DNA from: Candidatus Aerophobota bacterium
GTDB taxonomy: Bacteria; Aerophobota; Aerophobia; Aerophobales; B3-G15
DNA length: 14,599 nt
Reading direction: 5' to 3'
NCBI GenBank assembly: GCA_014859225.1
Contig: JACUUP010000027.1
Location: 1 to 14,599 of the forward strand
The notes beneath the pieces are model-generated. The model was not told the DNA's origin, ran no database searches, and was given only the letters and a program-made list of their open reading frames with translations. Shown one piece after another: positions 1 through 5,858 of this stretch (position 1 is its first letter; each line of letters opens with the position of its first letter). A program made the position numbers and the translations under genes.

Positions 1-8
1 GTAGCCAT

Positions 9-23
9 ATCAGTGTATACATT
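9..23 (-). promoter_or_regulatory. Proximal operator candidate (copy 1 of a 15-bp repeat)
   Basis: The 15-bp plus-strand sequence ATCAGTGTATACATT contains the perfect 8-bp palindrome TGTATACA (14-21). It overlaps the last base of the -10 box at 21-26 and covers the expected transcription start of the leftward promoter. An identical 15-mer lies at 122-136. A palindrome over the start site, repeated upstream, is the usual layout of a repressor operator. The yGT-A-TACr core resembles operators of GntR-family regulators, but that family assignment is inference. Confidence 0.55.
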
Positions 24-48
24 ATAGCACATTTTCCCAATATGTCAA
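21..48 (-). promoter_or_regulatory. Sigma-70 type promoter reading leftward out of the window
   Basis: On the minus strand a perfect -35 TTGACA (plus 43-48) is followed by a 16-nt spacer and a perfect -10 TATAAT (plus 21-26), preceded by TGC, an extended -10 signature. The region upstream of the -35 (about 50-100) is strongly AT-rich and could act as an UP element. The start would fall near positions 12-16, inside the proximal operator copy. The controlled gene lies left of position 1 and is not visible. Confidence 0.8.
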
Positions 49-121
49 GGAGCTTCACATAATTTTCTATTTAAATATAGATAATTAGGTAACTTTATGA
101 GAATCTCGCAAATTACACTAA

Positions 122-136
122 ATCAGTGTATACATT
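122..136 (-). promoter_or_regulatory. Distal operator candidate (copy 2 of the 15-bp repeat)
   Basis: An exact second copy of ATCAGTGTATACATT, 113 bp from the first when measured start to start, with the same TGTATACA palindrome (127-134). It also forms a 6-bp inverted repeat with flanking sequence: TACACT at 114-119 and AGTGTA at 125-130. Lying about 75 bp upstream of the -35 box, it could support DNA looping or cooperative binding. The spacing is close to 11 helical turns, which would put both copies on nearly the same face. Confidence 0.5.
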
Positions 137-202
137 CTTTACACCTCTTTTTGTCTACGCAATCCATCATCAATACTACATTAGCGCATTTTTACATTAA
201 AG

Positions 203-211
203 TTATCCACA
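203..211 (+). promoter_or_regulatory. DnaA-box-like 9-mer
   Basis: The sequence TTATCCACA is a perfect match to the classical DnaA box, in an AT-rich intergenic stretch. I saw no second perfect copy nearby. The genes on this side do not diverge as they usually would at an origin, and dnaA, dnaN and gidA are not visible. It could be a DnaA-responsive site of the leftward promoter or a chance match. Confidence 0.25.
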
Positions 212-268
212 AGTATTTAATAAACTCACGCTAGACCCGGATTAACTTTTTTAGCGTATAGTCCCTTG

Positions 269-295
269 TTCCAAAATACCACTCCTTTTTTGGAA
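269..295. repeat. Inverted repeat, 8-bp arms
   Basis: TTCCAAAA (269-276) and TTTTGGAA (288-295) are perfect inverted copies around an 11-nt centre. On the minus strand the loop contains AAGGAG, followed at 7 nt by TTG and a frame of only seven codons. The structure could be a hairpin in the leader of an RNA reading left, or a protein-binding dyad. No function is assigned. Confidence 0.35.
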
Positions 296-333
296 TATTA
301 GAGAAAATCCTTCTATCCCGTAACTGGTTTGAC

Positions 334-352
334 AAAAATCTCTTGATAGAGA
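334..352 (-). terminator. Weak intrinsic terminator after the lysine-rich ORF
   Basis: On the minus strand TCTCT-atca-AGAGA forms a 5-bp hairpin followed directly by five T residues. It begins about 13 nt after the stop codon of the small lysine-rich ORF. The stem has only two G:C pairs, so efficiency would be low. Its position supports the small ORF ending a transcript. Confidence 0.3.
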
Positions 353-365
353 AGTTTTAATTTAC

Positions 366-467
366 TTATTTCTTCTTTCCTTTTTCCTTCTGCTTTTTCT
401 CTTCTTTTTTAAACCACCCTTTCTTCTTTTCTTTTCCGCCCTCTTTTTTCTCTTCTTTTTTGTCCAC
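366..467 (-). CDS. Possible 33-residue lysine-rich microprotein
   Basis: A short minus-strand frame starts at GTG (465-467) and ends at TAA (366-368). It is preceded by an excellent Shine-Dalgarno: GGAGGTGA lies at 474-481 inside a GGGAGGTGAG run, with about 9 nt between GGAGG and the start codon. An in-frame TGA just upstream (474-476) means the frame cannot extend. About half of the predicted residues are lysine; most others are Glu or Gly, with one central Gly-Trp-Phe. It begins MDKKEEKKEGGKEKKKGWF. No signal peptide or membrane segment is visible. It could be a highly charged nucleic-acid or ribosome-associated peptide, or a chance frame in a purine-rich tract. I do not recognise a family. 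The ribosome-binding site and trailing hairpin favour a real gene; the biased composition argues for caution. Confidence 0.4.
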   Translation of the reverse strand: MDKKEEKKEGGKEKKKGWFKKEEKKQKEKGKKK

Positions 468-472
468 CTTGT

Positions 473-482
473 CTCACCTCCC
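473..482 (-). promoter_or_regulatory. Strong Shine-Dalgarno for the lysine-rich ORF
   Basis: The minus-strand sequence GGGAGGTGAG is complementary to the 16S rRNA 3' end over about eight bases and is well spaced from the GTG at 465-467. It is one of the best ribosome-binding sites in the window, although no long ORF follows it. Confidence 0.45.
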
Positions 483-852
483 TTTATTTTTCTTACTGTA
501 TCATATTTCCCGGCTCAATTACAAACTTCTTTTGTGTTATTTTGCTACGCTCCCGGATAAGATACAACTTATCTGCAGGATACGCTCATAAATACCTGCT
601 TTATGCTCATATTCCGGCTGTATGTGCCTATCTGCTGTCAAATAAAGGTCAAGGTATATGTAAACCCTTGCCGGCTGTGTTTTGTCTGTTAAATCACCTG
701 TTTTGGTGTGTTTCAGGATATAAAAACCCGGTCCTTTTTATACACTAACAGTTTCCCTTAGCTCTCTACATCTACTATTGTGGAGAATATATCTCACTGT
801 CCCGGCATACCAGGTACCCCCCCTCTTTTACTGGGAATACCTTTCTCATTAT
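483..852. other. Non-coding stretch with small inverted repeats
   Basis: About 370 bases with no credible coding frame; the plus-strand frames here start at TTG or GTG, lack ribosome-binding sites and resemble no family. It holds several dyads: GATAAG/CTTATC around 556-571, GCAGG/CCTGC around 575-599 and TATAAAAA/TTTTTATA at 719-742, and a repeated CCGGCTGT (614-621 and 671-678). A TATGAT about 35 nt upstream of the lysine-rich ORF on the minus strand is a possible -10, without a good -35. No tRNA, SRP RNA, tmRNA or riboswitch consensus was recognised. Confidence 0.4.
719..742. repeat. AT-rich inverted repeat, 8-bp arms
   Basis: TATAAAAA (719-726) and TTTTTATA (735-742) are perfect inverted copies around the 8-nt centre CCCGGTCC. 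The stem has no G:C pairs, so it is unlikely to be an intrinsic terminator. It may be a protein-binding dyad or part of a structured RNA. Confidence 0.3.
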
Positions 853-878
853 GGGAAGAAACCGTTCGGTTACTTCCC
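853..878 (-). terminator. Hairpin after the HU gene, end of the gene block
   Basis: GGGAAG and CTTCCC (853-858 and 873-878) plus inner AACC and GGTT (860-863 and 868-871) form a near-perfect 26-nt stem-loop with one symmetric mismatch and a 4-nt loop. It starts 20 nt beyond the stop codon of the HU gene, where the block should end. No T run follows on the minus strand, so it may stabilise the mRNA 3' end or act in factor-assisted termination rather than be a classical intrinsic terminator. Confidence 0.5.
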
Positions 879-898
879 ACTACTTACCTAAATTATTT

Positions 899-1171
899 TT
901 ATTTTACTGCATCCTTTAAACTCTTCCCCGAAACAAATTTAGGCGCTTTCTTAGCTGGAATTTGAATCTCCTTTCCTGTTTGAGGATTAACCCCTCTTCT
1001 TGCCTTCCTCTCCATCACCTGAAAAGTGCCAAAGCCAACTAAGGTAACCTTTTGACCTTTGGAGAGGCTGTTACTTACCGTCTTAATAAAAGCATCAACA
1101 ACATTGTCAACCTCTTTCTTAGTAATATCTACCTTACCTGCTACTTTCTCTATTAACTGTGCCTTGTTCAT
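899..1171 (-). CDS. hup: HU-family nucleoid DNA-binding protein
   Basis: A 90-residue histone-like protein that binds and bends DNA as a dimer and compacts the nucleoid. The sequence shows the whole fold: the N-terminal MNKAQLIEKVA helix, GFGTF near residues 47-51, and the DNA-binding arm RRGVNPQTGKEIQIPAKKAP at about 59-78, with the conserved intercalating proline in NPQTG. It ends FVSGKSLKDAVK, as HU proteins do, and length is typical. The ATG follows AAGGAGGAG; this site overlaps the rnfA stop codon 10 bases upstream, so translation is probably coupled. It is the last clear gene of the block and is followed by a hairpin. IHF is less likely because a lone HU-type sequence without IHF-specific features is seen. 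Confidence 0.95.
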   Translation of the reverse strand: MNKAQLIEKVAGKVDITKKEVDNVVDAFIKTVSNSLSKGQKVTLVGFGTFQVMERKARRGVNPQTGKEIQIPAKKAPKFVSGKSLKDAVK

Positions 1172-1181
1172 TTACTCCTCC

Positions 1182-1760
1182 TTAAATAAGTCCTGTAAAT
1201 CCCATAAAGGCAAGCGCAAGAAGACCAGCTGTAATTAAGGTCACAGGCGCACCCCTTAATGACCTTGGCACCTCAGCAAAATCAAGCTCCTCTCTTATCG
1301 CAGACATTAAAAGTAAAACAAAAGTAAAGCCCATCCCCGCACCAAAACCAAATATTATACTATCAATAAAAGTATATTCTCTGAGGGGGATGAAGAGAGC
1401 TAAAAACAAAATTGAACAGTTAGTTGTGATTAAAGGAAGATAAATCCCTAAACTTCTATATAAAGCGGGGTTTGTTTTTTTAATAAACATCTCTATCAGT
1501 TGAACAAGAGAGGCGATGATTAAAATGTCAGAGACATATTCAAGGAAGGGAAGATTTAACCCCTGGATAATATACATATTAACTGGCCAGACAACAGCCG
1601 CGGTGATGGTCATGACAAAAGTTGTAGCAAATCCCATTGCTACCCCGGATTCAACTTTACCTGTCACTCCTAAGAAAGGACAGATACCTAAAAAATAACG
1701 AAGGACAAAGTTATTTACAAGAACTGCTCCCAGGAAAATTAAAATCAATCTTCCAGCCAT
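1182..1760 (-). CDS. rnfA: RnfA/RsxA subunit of the Rnf electron transport complex
   Basis: A 192-residue integral membrane protein with six hydrophobic segments, matching RnfA of the Rnf (ferredoxin:NAD+ oxidoreductase) complex, which couples electron transfer to ion pumping; the homologous Rsx complex resets SoxR. Signatures include NNFVLRYFLGICPFLGV at residues 16-32, MGFATTFVMT at 42-51 and LPLITTNC at 108-115. Cys27 and Cys115 match the cysteines that, with RnfE, are known to hold an intramembrane iron cluster. The C-terminal LITAGLLALAFMGFTGL is also typical. NqrE is related, but the FLGICPF and LITTNC contexts favour RnfA. The ATG has AAGGAG 8 nt upstream. The other rnf genes normally next to it (rnfC, D, G, E, B) are absent: pyrG lies upstream and HU downstream, which is unusual. 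Confidence 0.9.
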   Translation of the reverse strand: MAGRLILIFLGAVLVNNFVLRYFLGICPFLGVTGKVESGVAMGFATTFVMTITAAVVWPVNMYIIQGLNLPFLEYVSDILIIASLVQLIEMFIKKTNPALYRSLGIYLPLITTNCSILFLALFIPLREYTFIDSIIFGFGAGMGFTFVLLLMSAIREELDFAEVPRSLRGAPVTLITAGLLALAFMGFTGLI

Positions 1761-1784
1761 ATTTTCAACTCCTTATGAGGCCCC

Positions 1785-3404
1785 CTAAATACTTACTCTC
1801 TCACGGGGCAAAGTTTTTTGCATAGCAGCTTTAACAAAATCTCTAAAGAGTGGATGAGGGCTCTGTGGTTTAGAATTATACTCGGGATGAAATTGAGTAG
1901 CCACAAACCAGGGATGGTTAGTTAGCTCAATTATCTCCACCAGGTTTTTTTCAGGATACATTCCAGCTATTCTCAAACCAGCTTTTTTTAGTATATCTTT
2001 GTATTTGTTATTAAACTCATAGCGGTGTCTATGTCTTTCATATACCAAACTTCTTTGATAAGCGCTCCAGCTCAAACTACCCTCTTCCAACCTGCACTCA
2101 TACTCACCCAGTCTCATTGTTCCTCCTCTGTCTTTAATTTTGCGTTGCTCGGGTAGAAGGTCAATTACTGGATACGGCGTGTTAGAATCAAACTCGGTTG
2201 AATTTGCACCTTTAAGGTTAGCAACATTTCGGGCAAATTCAATCACCGCACATTGCATTCCCAGACATAGCCCCAGGAAAGGCAGGTTATGTTCTCTTGC
2301 AAATTGTATGGCCTTTATTTTCCCCTCTATACCTCTTAAGCCAAACCCTCCGGGGACAAGGATTGCCTGAAAAGACGATAATATGTCTTCATTTTCATTA
2401 TTTATACTTTCTGATTCTATCCATTCTAAGGATACCTTTGCATGATTAGATGCCCCGGCATGAGTAAAGGCCTCAATAACACTTTTGTAGGCATCTTTCA
2501 TTTGAACATATTTTCCCACTACAGCAACTCTCACCAGCTTATTGGCACTATTAATTTTTTCTACCAATCCGTTCCATTCTGTAAGGTCTTTTTTTTTATT
2601 CTTTAAACCAAGCTGTTTCATTATCTTATCCGTTAAACCTTCTTTTTCGAAACGCAAAGGTACTTCATATATATTATCAACATCAATAGCCTGGATTACA
2701 TTTTTCTTCTCTACATTACAAAATAAAGATATCTTGTTTCTTGCTTTTTCAGTAAGAGGAAGCTGAGTGCGGCATAAAACAAAATCAGGTTGAATACCTA
2801 TCTCTCTGAGTCTACCTACACTGTGCTGGGTGGGCTTAGTTTTAAGTTCTCCCGCTGAGGGAACATAGGGAAGAAGAGTAAGATGGATAAATAAGGTATT
2901 ATCTTTACCTTCTTCTAACCTGAACTGTCTTACAGCTTCCAGAAAAGGTAAAGATTCAATATCCCCAACTGTCCCCCCAATTTCTACAATAACTATATAA
3001 GCCTTATCAAGTTTTGCTACCTTTCTTATTCTATCCTGAATCTCATCAGTTATATGGGGAATCACCTGGATGGTTTTACCCAGATATTTTCCTTTTCTTT
3101 CCTTTCCAATTATGCAGCTATAAATTTGTCCTGCTGTAACATTATTATAACGGGAAAGATTTACACCCACGAACCTCTCATAATGTCCAAGGTCAAGGTC
3201 GGTCTCTGCCCCATCTTTTGTCACAAAAACCTCCCCATGTTGATAAGGATTCATAGTTCCCGGGTCAACATTTATATAAGGGTCAAATTTTAACATGCTT
3301 ACTTTTAATCCCCTGCTCTTAAGTAATGTTCCAATGGAGGCTGATGCTATTCCCTTGCCAAGAGAAGAAAGAACTCCTCCTGTGACAAAAATGTACTTAA
3401 CCAC
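1785..3404 (-). CDS. pyrG: CTP synthase
   Basis: Converts UTP to CTP using ATP and glutamine, the last step of pyrimidine nucleotide synthesis, in the cytosol. The 539-residue length is normal. The N-terminal synthetase domain starts MVKYIFVTGGVLSSLGKGIA, with the nucleotide-binding loop at about 12-18 and the FDPYINVDPGTMNPYQHGEVFV block at 40-61. The C-terminal class I glutaminase domain shows PGGFG at 351-355, the nucleophile Cys380 in GLCLGMQ, and His506 and Glu508 in QFHPEY. All catalytic residues are present. The start is GTG, 4 nt after the ispG stop, with GGGGAG as ribosome-binding site inside the end of ispG, so the two genes are probably translationally coupled. rnfA follows after 24 bases. 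Confidence 0.98.
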   Translation of the reverse strand: MVKYIFVTGGVLSSLGKGIASASIGTLLKSRGLKVSMLKFDPYINVDPGTMNPYQHGEVFVTKDGAETDLDLGHYERFVGVNLSRYNNVTAGQIYSCIIGKERKGKYLGKTIQVIPHITDEIQDRIRKVAKLDKAYIVIVEIGGTVGDIESLPFLEAVRQFRLEEGKDNTLFIHLTLLPYVPSAGELKTKPTQHSVGRLREIGIQPDFVLCRTQLPLTEKARNKISLFCNVEKKNVIQAIDVDNIYEVPLRFEKEGLTDKIMKQLGLKNKKKDLTEWNGLVEKINSANKLVRVAVVGKYVQMKDAYKSVIEAFTHAGASNHAKVSLEWIESESINNENEDILSSFQAILVPGGFGLRGIEGKIKAIQFAREHNLPFLGLCLGMQCAVIEFARNVANLKGANSTEFDSNTPYPVIDLLPEQRKIKDRGGTMRLGEYECRLEEGSLSWSAYQRSLVYERHRHRYEFNNKYKDILKKAGLRIAGMYPEKNLVEIIELTNHPWFVATQFHPEYNSKPQSPHPLFRDFVKAAMQKTLPRERVSI

Positions 3405-3408
3405 TTCG

Positions 3409-4500
3409 CTAGCTCCCCAAACTTTGTTCCATAGAACGAAGTTCCTTTACTAAAGTAGGGATAATCTCATTCTTCTTTACCTTGTTTAGAAGATGCCCAT
3501 TTTTAAATAAAACTCCTCCCTGTCTGGTGCAGGCTATACCAATATCGGCTTCCTGAGCTTCTCCCGGTCCATTTACTTCACAGCCCATAACTGCCACCTT
3601 AATGGGTGAGTGCATCTTATCTATCACCTTAAGTATTTCTGCGGCAATAGAGAGAACATCTCCCCTGCTCCGCCCACAGGTAGGACAACTTATGAGAGTA
3701 GGTTTTTGCCGGATAAGGTCAAGATACTCCAGTATCTGATAAGCCACTTTAACTTCCTCTACTGAACTTGCAGTAAGAGAAACACGAATAGTATCTCCTA
3801 TACCCTCACTTAACAACGCACCAATTCCTATGACTGATTTAATAATTCCTGCAGGAGGAGGACCTGTGGCGGTAACCCCTAAATGCAGGGGATAAGAAAT
3901 TTTACCCGCAATTATTTTATTGGATAAAATAGTTACCGGCACCTCGGATGATTTAAGAGAAACTACTATATCCTCAAACCCATTCTCTTCCAGTAAACTT
4001 ACACAGCCAAGCGCCACATCAATCATTGCCTTACATACAAGATGTATCTTTTCCTCTTTATCAGCTTTGACTTTTAATATTCTTTCTAAAGTGCTCTTAG
4101 GCAAAGAACCCGAATTGACTCCTACTCTAAGAGGGATTTTTTTTTCTTTTGCCTTGCTTGCTACCAGCAATATTTCCCGGGGACTTAAATTGCCAGGATT
4201 AACCCTTACCTTATCTATACCTCTATCTATAGCCTCAAAAGCCAGGCGATAGTTAAAATGAATATCAGCAGCGAGAGGAATATCAACTTTTTCTTTTATC
4301 AGGGAAATGTTTTTTGCTGCTTTAAGGTTGGGAACGGCAACTCTAACAATCTTTGCTCCTGCTTCTTTAAGGGAGTATATTTCTTTAACTGTAGCATCCA
4401 CATCCAGAGGGTCGGATTTAACCATACCCTGAACAACGGGAGGTAAGCCACCTCCTATAGGTACCCCGCCAATTTTAATTAACCTGCTTTTTCTTACCAT
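3409..4500 (-). CDS. ispG: 4-hydroxy-3-methylbut-2-en-1-yl diphosphate synthase
   Basis: IspG (GcpE) is the penultimate enzyme of the MEP isoprenoid pathway: it reductively opens MEcPP to HMBPP using a [4Fe-4S] cluster. The 363-residue length fits the short bacterial form. The TIM-barrel half carries VRVAVPN (52-58), ADIHFNYRLA (78-87), KVRVNPGNL (97-105) and GIGDTIRVSLTA (233-244). The cluster half has Cys272 and Cys275 in SCPTCGRSRGD, then Cys307 and Glu314 in MGCEVNGPGEA, so all three cluster cysteines remain. Two motifs depart from the consensus as I know it: VQSMTNT reads VQGMVKS, and TEAG near residues 210-213 reads TATG. No good Shine-Dalgarno precedes the ATG; a palindromic repeat ends about 12 nt upstream of it. 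MEP reduction by IspG needs ferredoxin or flavodoxin in many bacteria. Confidence 0.95.
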   Translation of the reverse strand: MVRKSRLIKIGGVPIGGGLPPVVQGMVKSDPLDVDATVKEIYSLKEAGAKIVRVAVPNLKAAKNISLIKEKVDIPLAADIHFNYRLAFEAIDRGIDKVRVNPGNLSPREILLVASKAKEKKIPLRVGVNSGSLPKSTLERILKVKADKEEKIHLVCKAMIDVALGCVSLLEENGFEDIVVSLKSSEVPVTILSNKIIAGKISYPLHLGVTATGPPPAGIIKSVIGIGALLSEGIGDTIRVSLTASSVEEVKVAYQILEYLDLIRQKPTLISCPTCGRSRGDVLSIAAEILKVIDKMHSPIKVAVMGCEVNGPGEAQEADIGIACTRQGGVLFKNGHLLNKVKKNEIIPTLVKELRSMEQSLGS

Positions 4501-4510
4501 TCTTACACAA

Positions 4511-4529
4511 AAAGGGGACAGACCCCTTT
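4511..4529 (-). terminator. Terminator-like hairpin within the accD-ispG spacer
   Basis: On the minus strand AAAGGGG-tctgt-CCCCTTT is a perfect 7-bp stem with a 5-nt loop, running into TTTTT. It has the form of a short intrinsic terminator, but sits directly upstream of ispG (start at 4500) and is part of a larger repeat. It could attenuate read-through from rpsI-accD into ispG-pyrG-rnfA-hup. Confidence 0.4.
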
Positions 4530-4581
4530 CTTTAGCTCTGGTAGCTTTTACCTATGGTAGGATGGGCGTCTCGCCTGTCCC
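4514..4581. repeat. Palindromic REP/MITE-like element between accD and ispG
   Basis: The 80-base spacer is almost filled by an element bounded by inverted ends GGGACAG (4515-4521) and CTGTCCC (4575-4581). It has inner dyads: AAAGGGG/CCCCTTT (4511-4517/4523-4529), GGTA/TACC (4540-4543/4549-4552), TACC/GGTA (4549-4552/4556-4559) and GGCG/CGCC (4565-4568/4572-4575). GGGGACAG-type termini are common in dispersed palindromic repeats mobilised by REP-associated Y1 transposases in environmental bacteria. That link is inference; no transposase is visible. The right end abuts the accD stop codon. Confidence 0.55.
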
Positions 4582-5417
4582 TATTTTTTTAAAAAATCCA
4601 GTATTTTAATAAGAGTGGAACGGATATTGTTTCTATCTACCACAAGGTCAATCATTCCATGCTTAAGGAGGGATTCGGAGCGTTGAAACCCCTTAGGTAT
4701 CTGCTGTTTGATAGTCTGCTTTATCACTCTGGGACCAGCAAAGCCCAGAAGCGCCCCTGGCTCAGCTATAATAATATCTCCTCTGCTGGCGAAACTTGCC
4801 ATTGCCCCTCCCATTGTAGGATGGGTGAGAACAGAGATGTATAAACCGCCTTTAGTTTTAAACTCAGCAAGAGAGGCGCTTACTTTCGCCATCTGCATTA
4901 AAGAAAGAACACCTTCTTGCATTCTGGCTCCTCCACCTGAGCCAGAAATAATTATAAGAGGCAGATGTTTCTCCAAAGCTTTATCTACAACAGTAGCTAT
5001 TCTCTCTCCAACCACCAGACCCATACTACCTCCCATGAATCCAAAATCAGTTACCGTTATTGCAACCTCTCTACCTCCTATCTTGCCCTCACCTATTAGC
5101 GCAGCTTCATCCAGATTTGTACTTTTTTCTGCTTTTTTTAGCTTTTCCTCATATTCTGGAAAATTAAGCGGGTTGCTCGAGTTAAAGGTAGAATTATACT
5201 GAAAGAAACTATCTTTATCTAAAGTAATATCAATCCTGTAGCAAGCACCAATGTAAAAGTGATAATTACACTTAGGGCAAACACGAAGATTCTCATCCAG
5301 TGTTTTGTTATATACTATCTCCGAGCAATTTGCACATTTAGTCCATAAACCATCGGGAACATCTATTTTTTTCTTAACCTTTTTTATACGATTATATGTT
5401 TTTTCAAGCCACCCCAT
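4581..5417 (-). CDS. accD: Acetyl-CoA carboxylase carboxyltransferase subunit beta
   Basis: AccD forms, with AccA, the carboxyltransferase that moves the carboxyl group from biotin-BCCP to acetyl-CoA to make malonyl-CoA for fatty acid synthesis. The 278 residues begin with the typical zinc ribbon, CANC at Cys28/Cys31 and CPKC at Cys47/Cys50. The crotonase-fold core has IISGSGGGARMQEGVLSLMQ at about 156-175 and HPTMGGAMASFA at 199-210, which build the acyl-CoA site. Length is near the usual 280-300. The GTG/ATG ambiguity does not arise: the ATG at 5415-5417 fits the family start MGWLEK. Its ribosome-binding site is only a partial AGGTAGG, and it follows rpsI after 14 bases. accA is not next to it and must be elsewhere. 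A repeat element begins at its stop codon. Confidence 0.97.
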   Translation of the reverse strand: MGWLEKTYNRIKKVKKKIDVPDGLWTKCANCSEIVYNKTLDENLRVCPKCNYHFYIGACYRIDITLDKDSFFQYNSTFNSSNPLNFPEYEEKLKKAEKSTNLDEAALIGEGKIGGREVAITVTDFGFMGGSMGLVVGERIATVVDKALEKHLPLIIISGSGGGARMQEGVLSLMQMAKVSASLAEFKTKGGLYISVLTHPTMGGAMASFASRGDIIIAEPGALLGFAGPRVIKQTIKQQIPKGFQRSESLLKHGMIDLVVDRNNIRSTLIKILDFLKK

Positions 5418-5431
5418 AGATTAAAACCTAC

Positions 5432-5824
5432 CTATCTCTTGGAAGTTTGGGGCCTAGCTCGGGCACCCCTTAATCCTGGTTTTTTCCTTTCCTTCATCCT
5501 TGCATCCCGGCTCAGGAAATTAGCTTTTTTTAAGGTCTTTCTTAGCTCAGGATTAATCTCAGAAATTACCTTTGCTATTCCCAGTCTGAGCGCCTCAGCC
5601 TGTCCGCTTAAGCCTCCTCCTTCAACGTGAGCCGCAACATCAAATCTTCCCAGAAAATCAACCAGTTCCAGAGGTTCCCTTACTGTCTTTCTGTAAATTT
5701 CCCGAGGAAAGTAATCCTCAAAGCTGCGTTCATTAACCAGTATTTTTCCTTCTCCTGTTTTCATCCACACTTTAGCGACAGCTTCTTTTCTTTTGCCCGT
5801 AGCGTAAAAACTATTCATTGCCAT
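5432..5824 (-). CDS. rpsI: 30S ribosomal protein S9
   Basis: S9 binds the 3' major domain of 16S rRNA, and its C-terminal tail contacts P-site tRNA. The signatures FYATGKRKEAVAKVW near the N-terminus, GGGLSGQAEALRLGI in the middle, and the basic tail RDARMKERKKPGLRGARARP ending TSKR are diagnostic. The ATG at 5822-5824 was chosen, giving 130 residues like the Escherichia coli protein. GAGGAG lies about 11 nt upstream. A GTG four codons earlier overlaps that ribosome-binding site and is unlikely. In most bacteria rpsI follows rplM (L13); here the upstream gene is an unrelated sugar-nucleotide enzyme, and accD follows. A candidate promoter lies in the 5825-5894 spacer. Confidence 0.96.
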   Translation of the reverse strand: MAMNSFYATGKRKEAVAKVWMKTGEGKILVNERSFEDYFPREIYRKTVREPLELVDFLGRFDVAAHVEGGGLSGQAEALRLGIAKVISEINPELRKTLKKANFLSRDARMKERKKPGLRGARARPQTSKR

Positions 5825-5858
5825 TTTTTCCCACACTCCTCAAGATAACTTTTCTATT

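Noticed and set aside
231-335. A 34-codon minus-strand frame from TTG, in the same frame as the lysine-rich ORF but after its stop codon.
   Set aside because: It has no clear Shine-Dalgarno, its start lies within the terminator-like T run, and the predicted peptide matches nothing I recognise.
542-748. Plus-strand frame of 68 codons starting with TTG.
   Set aside because: No ribosome-binding site, hydrophobic composition without a family signature, and opposite direction to every other gene; better read as non-coding.
1-900. Replication origin.
   Set aside because: One perfect DnaA box only, no replication-initiation genes, and transcription on both sides runs in the same direction.
780-965. 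Plus-strand frame of 61 codons starting with GTG.
   Set aside because: It overlaps the end of the HU gene in antisense and runs through the terminal hairpin; no family resemblance.
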